Positions 59,445-64,000 of a DNA stretch of 64,000 nt are shown piece after piece (positions within the stretch are counted from its first letter, which is position 1; each line of letters begins with the position of its first letter). The position numbers were made by a program, and so were the translations under genes. Below the pieces are notes generated by a model. The model ran no database searches and had not been told where the DNA came from. It worked only from the letters and a program-made list of their open reading frames with translations. The stretch spans positions 1 through 64,000 of the forward strand of contig JAWPHD010004454.1 of NCBI GenBank assembly GCA_037043455.1. The letters run 5' to 3'. This DNA comes from Cyrtodaria siliqua. Taxonomy: Eukaryota > Mollusca > Bivalvia > Adapedonta > Hiatellidae.

Positions 59445-59830
59445 TTATATATCTTGGCATGACCATGTCCGATCTTCATCAAAGTTTAACAGCACATTCC
59501 TCTCATCAAGCACTGACCATACCCTGAAAACTAGGTCACTGTGACCTACTTTCTCCAAAATATGCCTTTATCTCAGCATTACCATGTCCAATCTTCATCA
59601 AACTTTAACAACACCTTCCTCTCATCAAGTACTGACCGTATCCTGAAAACTAGGTCACTGTGACCTCACTTTCACAAAAATATCCATTACGTTAACCTTT
59701 TTGTTTAAGTTTGGGCAGGGCGAAATTAAGTTTTTGTTATATCTCAGAATTACCATGTCCGATCTTCATCAACTTTTAACAGCACCTTCCTCTAATCGGG
59801 CACTGACCATACCCTGAAAACTAGATATGT
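59445..59830 (+). repeat. Tandem ~119-bp repeat with IR3 sites
   Basis: Three units start near 59455, 59574 and 59744 (the third after a 51-bp insert). They share 'accatgtccgatcttcatca', 'ctctcatcaagcactgacc' and 'ctgaaaactaggtcactgtg'. AGGTCACTGTGACCT at 59533-59547 and 59652-59666 are perfect IR3 sites. Confidence 0.85.
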
Positions 59831-59839
59831 TAGTTGATT

Positions 59840-60445
59840 ACAACTCATCTCACTATAAGTGGATAACAACTAGTCCCACTACAAATGGATAACAACTGTA
59901 GTCCCACTATAAGTAGATAATAACTAGTCCCACTATAAGTGGATAATAACTAGTCCCACTATAAGTGGATAATAACTAGTCCCACTACAAATGGATAACA
60001 ACTGTAGTCCCACTATAAGTGGAAAACAACTGTAGTCCCACTATAAGTGGATAATAACTAGTCGCACTACAAGTGTATAACAACTGTAGTCCCACTATAA
60101 GTGGATAATAACTAGTCGCACTACAAATGGATAACAACTGTAGTCCCACTATAAGCGGATAATAACTAGTCGCACTACAAATGGATAACAACTGTAGATC
60201 CACTATAAGTGGATAATAACCAGTCCCACTATAAGTGGATAATAACTAGTCCCACTATAAGTGGATAATAACTAGTCGCACTACAAATGGATAACAACTG
60301 TAGTCCCACTATAAGTGGAAAATAACTAGTCCCACTACAAATGGATAACAACTGTAGTCCCCCCACTATAAGTGGATAATAACCAGTCCCACTATAAGTG
60401 GATAATAACTAGTCGCACTATAAGTGGATAATAACTCTAGTTCCA
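59840..60445 (+). repeat. 26-29 bp minisatellite, about 22 copies
   Basis: Units are 'ggataataactagtcccac' with 'tataagt' and the longer 'ggataacaactgtagtccc' with 'actataagt', in mixed order. A related 'ttgataacaactcaaaaccc' pair follows at 60460-60525. Confidence 0.95.
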
Positions 60446-60698
60446 TAACTAGTCAATAACAACTCAAAACCCACTGTGAGTTGATAACAACTCAAAACCC
60501 ACAATGAGTTGATAACTCAAACCCTCTTCTCGAATGCAGTGTTCATTTAGAAACTTTACTGGCTTGTCATGCATAGTTTTAAAGAACCATACATTGATAG
60601 ATTTTATCATACTATTGTATTAAAAACAAATATAAAATCTTTACAAATATTAAACCACTGCAGCCTTGACCTCCTTATCTTGCACTTCTCTAATCTGA

Positions 60699-61126
60699 GC
60701 CCTGTGTGGTTCTCGGGGGCCCCGTTCGGTTATGGGGCAAAGAATAGGGCCACTGCAGATCCCGTTGGAGGGAAAGGCAGAGGGCCCCCCCCCCCCCCCC
60801 CCCCCCCCCCCTGAATGCATGTTCATTTTATCATTTTTTGTTCATGATCATTAAAGGTCTTCATCATGACCCCTGCATTTTTTCAGGTGCCATCTCGCTC
60901 ATATCACTAGAGCAGTGCCAGAAAAACAATAACGTGGCTCCAGCGTAAATGGAGTGTCTACAATAGATCTTGCAGCAACTCTGCAGTTCAAGGTGAGAAG
61001 GTTCTAGACCCGTTCTCCATATTTTATCTCGATGTACATGGAGGATGAGCCTGGCATGTTCATTCCTGTTAGGCGCCATATAACCGTTCGTGTGTTGGTG
61101 CACCTTAAATCCCCAATTCAATTCAA
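60699..61126 (+). mobile_element. Retroposed element (SINE-like) with 13-bp TSD
   Basis: TTCTCTAATCTGA occurs exactly at 60686-60698 and 61127-61139. The enclosed 428 bp end with 'ggcgccatataacc', 'gttggtgcaccttaaatcc' and a (CAATT)n tail. They contain a 27-nt C run (60785-60811). The 3' end resembles mollusc SINE 3' modules. I could not identify a clear A box, though 'ggttctagacccg' near 61000 could be a weak B box. The 85-residue minus frame is a shadow. Confidence 0.75.
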
Positions 61127-61139
61127 TTCTCTAATCTGA

Positions 61140-62590
61140 AACGTATAAATACGATACCACATCAGATCTAAGACAAGAATGATGTAAGCAAACTCCAGTT
61201 TGATTACTTTAAAGTCTACTTCTAACTAGACGAGGGGCATAACCTCCAACACAGTCAATCTGAATTCATTTGGTTCTTATAAATTATATCTCATCTGGCA
61301 ATCAGGGCTGCCTTCTTCAAAGTTAAGTTTGAGTGATAACCAGACTTTGTTTGTTATATTGAGTGGTTATGAAATGGGTGATCTAAATATTGGGACAATG
61401 AAAATCATATGCTGCCAAATAATGACTTTAAACTGTCACAAACTGATGAATATCCGGGGACACAAATACTATTGGTGTGTAGTGTACACCTTGTAGTGTA
61501 GTGTACAGCTTGTGGTGTAGTGTACACCTTGTAGTGTAGTGTACACCTTGTACAATGAACACATGCATGAAGTTCCAATCTGTTCTGTCAAATGGTTGAG
61601 CAAATGGCATTTTTATATTTTTATCACAATTTGGTCCACTTGAGTGATCATAATTGTTTTAGGCCATGGATAAAATCATGGAAAGTGCCCTGCATAACAG
61701 TAAATTCTTGCTTCTGAATTTTATTCCCTTTTGAATTTTTACCCCTTAGGGTGTTCATTTTCTGTTTTTGTGGTATTTGCTCAGTAACTGAAAATTATGA
61801 TCCAATCTTGATGAAACTTGTAGATAGGTGGATCCAGCCAGATTGCACATATAATACTCGAGTTATGACCCTTGGATTGTTGAAACCATACTATAAGTGT
61901 TACAATTTAGATGATAAATTCAGCATTTGATCTGCCCCATATTTTTGACGGGAATATATTGTAATTTTTGGCACTCTTGTTCAGTTATTTGCCAAAAGAT
62001 CCTTCCTAGATGGAAAAGATGGAACTTCCAGATCTTGGTGGCCATCCTTATGCTTCTAAACCAGATGTCTAAACCCCAGATATTGCGTTGACAGGCCCTG
62101 TCAATAACAATTCCATCCTTTGTGTTTCTGTAATTCATTGTGATCAAGATATAGATGGTTTAATATCAAAGTTTGCTATTGTGGAAATGTATCCATTTAT
62201 TCCAGCACCTCTCCAATTTGGCAGAACCATAGAATATGGCACTGTTGATAATTAATTTGACTTGCTTTATAGTGATCCCATATTTTATACTTCTATAGAA
62301 GGATCCCTATAAAAGCATAAAGAGTGAGGTCACTCTGAAGCAGATCAAATTGTGTGTCAGAAGTACCACACTCAATTGTTATGACAATTTGGAATGAGAT
62401 GTGCCAGAATAAGGACAGAACTTCAATAATAGCAAGCAGAAATATTTAACCACCTATGGTTAACTGGGACAGAGCCCTTGGGTTATAACTTGGAAACTCA
62501 TGAGATTCCCACCCAATAACCATATATTCACTTAACTGCCCGGCCTCAACACATTAAGGTGGGTGCAGGAATTTGCGATGACGCACCATA
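61140..62590. other. Intronic or intergenic, mostly unassigned
   Basis: 61478-61552 has four copies of a ~20-bp 'gtgtagtgtacaccttgta' unit. 62440-62580 is a family E repeat copy. The 75-residue minus frame 61920-62147 has no recognised fold. If the FN3 gene continues on the minus strand this is its intron. Confidence 0.45.
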
Positions 62591-63073
62591 GACTGCATTC
62601 ATAGGAAGCATCCTTGTGTGGTCCTCTCAGATTTTACAAATCAACAAATATAGCCATAACTGAAAATAATAAAATCTTTTAAACTATTTCTCATGTTAGG
62701 TAGAATTTGACGAAACTTTACAGGAAGCATCCTCACATGGTTTCTCCGAGATTTATACAAATCATCCTGATCCATCAACAAATATGGCAGCCATTACTAC
62801 AGATAGAAAATTGTTCAAACAATTTCTTCTCATGAACTTCTGGGTAGAATTTGATGAATCTTCACAGGAAGCATTCTATTTAATAAGTGGTCCTCTCATA
62901 TTAATACAAATCTTCCCGATCCATCAAACACATAGTCACCATTGCAAAAAATAGAAAATTGTTTAAACAATTTCTTCTCAAGAACTGCTGGATAGAATTT
63001 GGTCAAAAAAATACACAGGAAGCATCCTTATATGGTACTCTTTCAAATTTATACAAATCATCCCTTGAAACAC
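62591..63073 (+). repeat. Tandem ~125-bp repeat, about 4 units
   Basis: Shared: 'gaatttgacgaaactttaca', 'caggaagcatcctcacatgg', 'atttatacaaatcatcctga' and 'gaaaattgttcaaacaattt'. It probably lies in the FN3-gene intron. It resembles the 'gatgaaacttcacagg' core units elsewhere. Confidence 0.75.
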
Positions 63074-63180
63074 CAGTTTAAAGTGGATCCTGAGCATGAT
63101 GGCCCCTGGTGGTTACAGTGGATCACTGAGGCCATATGGATTTACCGCCATCACCTGACCGTAGCATTGGGTCCCCTGTG
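63074..63180 (-). pseudogene. Decayed duplicate of the FN3 exon
   Basis: The minus strand reads VMAVNPYGLSDPL, then TAA, then 'ggccatcatgctcaggatcc'. This aligns base for base with the intact exon's VMAVNECGPSESL, 'ggccaccatcttggatcc' and donor region (here ctg/gtgttt). It has an in-frame stop, a frameshift before the DP motif and a lost FR pair upstream. The intron upstream also matches the intact exon's intron. It is a former tandem-duplicated exon, now unusable. Confidence 0.75.
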
Positions 63181-63613
63181 ACAAATTTGGTATATCACAA
63201 ATTGTGACTTGTAGTTACAAAATTAATCTTTCATCACTCCTTTTCAGTGGAAAAGTTGAGACCTCTTATTTTTGTACATCAGGGTCATTCTGTTTCATTC
63301 AAAGTTCTCGTCAAAAACAAAAGAAACTAGAATTTTAACTAAATTAAGGTGATAAATACCCCAGCATTGGTGTTTTGTCAGAATAGATATTGCTACTTAA
63401 AAGTGGAAATACGCCATAGTTTAATACATATGATATCTAGATGGCAACTATAGATTCACTTCTGTGTCTGTTTATTTTAAATCAAAAGTTCTACTGTTCA
63501 AATATTCTGGAAGGCTCGGGATACTTTGTATTGTTTTCTTGTTACTTTTCCTCCCAACTTGTTTCTGACACCAGGCCAACTAGTCCTAGCATCACGCCTG
63601 TAGATTGACTCAC
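63181..63613 (-). other. FN3-gene intron
   Basis: Contains 'gtagttacaaaattaatctt' at 63211-63230, identical to 63762-63781, and 'gggtcattctgttt' at 63282-63295, identical to 63811-63824. This marks the duplicated intron segment upstream of the relic exon. Otherwise AT-rich. Confidence 0.6.
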
Positions 63614-63759
63614 CTGTTGGAAGAGGATCCAAGATGGTGGCCTCAGTTGAAGGCAGTGACTCACTTGGGCCACACTCATTCACTGCCATCACCCTGAAGT
63701 GGTATGGCACCCCCCGCTTCCAGTTGGATGAAACACACTGCCACCTGTGTGGTTCTCTC
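63614..63759 (-). CDS. Fibronectin type III exon, titin/twitchin-like protein
   Basis: An internal exon of 146 bp. The acceptor 'tgtaactacag' ends at 63760 and the donor is 'ccaacag/gtgagt' at 63613. It encodes 48 residues plus split codons at both ends. GVPYHFRVMAVNECGPSE and the ending ILDPLPT are the F-G strand and exit linker of an FN3 domain as in titin, twitchin and related giant sarcomere kinases. A preceding RW-CV segment fits strand C. The E-strand stretch normally between RW and GVPYHFRV seems about a dozen residues short, so the domain may be trimmed or decaying. Neighbouring exons are outside the window or not found. The family call is moderately secure, the exact gene is not. Confidence 0.65.
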
Positions 63760-64000
63760 CTGTAGTTACAAAATTAATCTTTTTTGAGATGTTTTTTTTG
63801 GTAAATCTGAGGGTCATTCTGTTTCTGCTACAGATTCTATTTCACCTATCAAAAGAGCTAGAATTATGACAAAAGGTGGCTTAAAATTAAATTTTATATG
63901 CCCATCATACGTATTATGTTGTGACGTTGTCCGTTAGTCCGTTAAGTTTTGCGATGTCGCTTTCTAACTCAAACAAATATTATCCAATCATTATGAAACT
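63760..64000. other. FN3-gene intron with core repeat at the end
   Basis: The upstream intron of the FN3 exon on the minus strand. 63885-64000 has 'tgtccgttagtccgttaagt' and 'caatcattatgaaact', the start of another core-type repeat. Confidence 0.5.

Noticed and set aside
60785..60811. Poly-C tract as a biological signal
   Set aside because: Homopolymers of this length are prone to sequencing and assembly error. Reported only as part of the element.

Overview
The window looks like animal, most probably bivalve-mollusc, nuclear DNA. There are no operons, no rRNA and no long intact reading frames. It is AT-rich intronic or intergenic DNA packed with tRNA-derived SINEs, decayed LINE 3' ends, MITEs, many minisatellites, and rolling-circle-type elements whose cores are tandem ~120-320 bp units. 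The only exon I trust is a fibronectin type III exon on the minus strand at 63614-63759, of the kind found in titin/twitchin-family giant muscle proteins. A decayed duplicate of it lies 0.5 kb downstream. The bivalve assignment is inferred from repeat style, not from a marker gene.

Layout. 0-6 kb: elements of one terminal class (family C) and tandem cores. 6.6-8.4 kb: a mostly non-repetitive pocket with a coding-like minus-strand ORF and a promoter-like cluster (NRF1-like and palindromic ETS sites). 8.4-9.4 kb: a tandem repeat split by a 506-bp foldback element at TTAA. 11.1-16 kb: family B and family A elements. 18-21.8 kb: SINEs with a clear target-site duplication, then two LINE 3' ends sharing one target sequence. 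23 kb: a reverse-transcriptase fragment. 25.9-27 kb: a hAT-like MITE and a SINE. 29.1-30.4 kb: a LINE C-terminus and 3' UTR. 31-35 kb: low-complexity and unassigned DNA. 35.9-39 kb: family A, G and F elements. 39.6-43.7 kb: a MITE, SINEs and minisatellites. 44.2-54 kb: minisatellites of 27, 39 and 123 bp and ~120-bp arrays. 54.7-59.4 kb: two large family A arrays. 59.4-61.1 kb: arrays and a retroposed element with a 13-bp duplication. 62.6-64 kb: the intron and exons of the FN3 gene.

The main structural signal is the shared end architecture of the tandem-core elements. Their 5' ends read TTTTAGC, then a hairpin, then GCTTATG. Their 3' ends carry an inverted copy of the 5' arm, then a second hairpin, then CTTGTT or TTGTT. 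The hairpin sequences differ between families but stay paired, so they covary. This matches what is known of Helentron-type rolling-circle elements (HINEs, 'pearl' elements of oysters). No transposase was found in the window.

Other noteworthy items: covariation in the 3' UTR hairpin of a LINE; repeats carrying perfect nuclear-receptor sites (IR3 and DR2 of AGGTCA); a 30-bp perfect palindrome; and duplication followed by decay of the FN3 exon.
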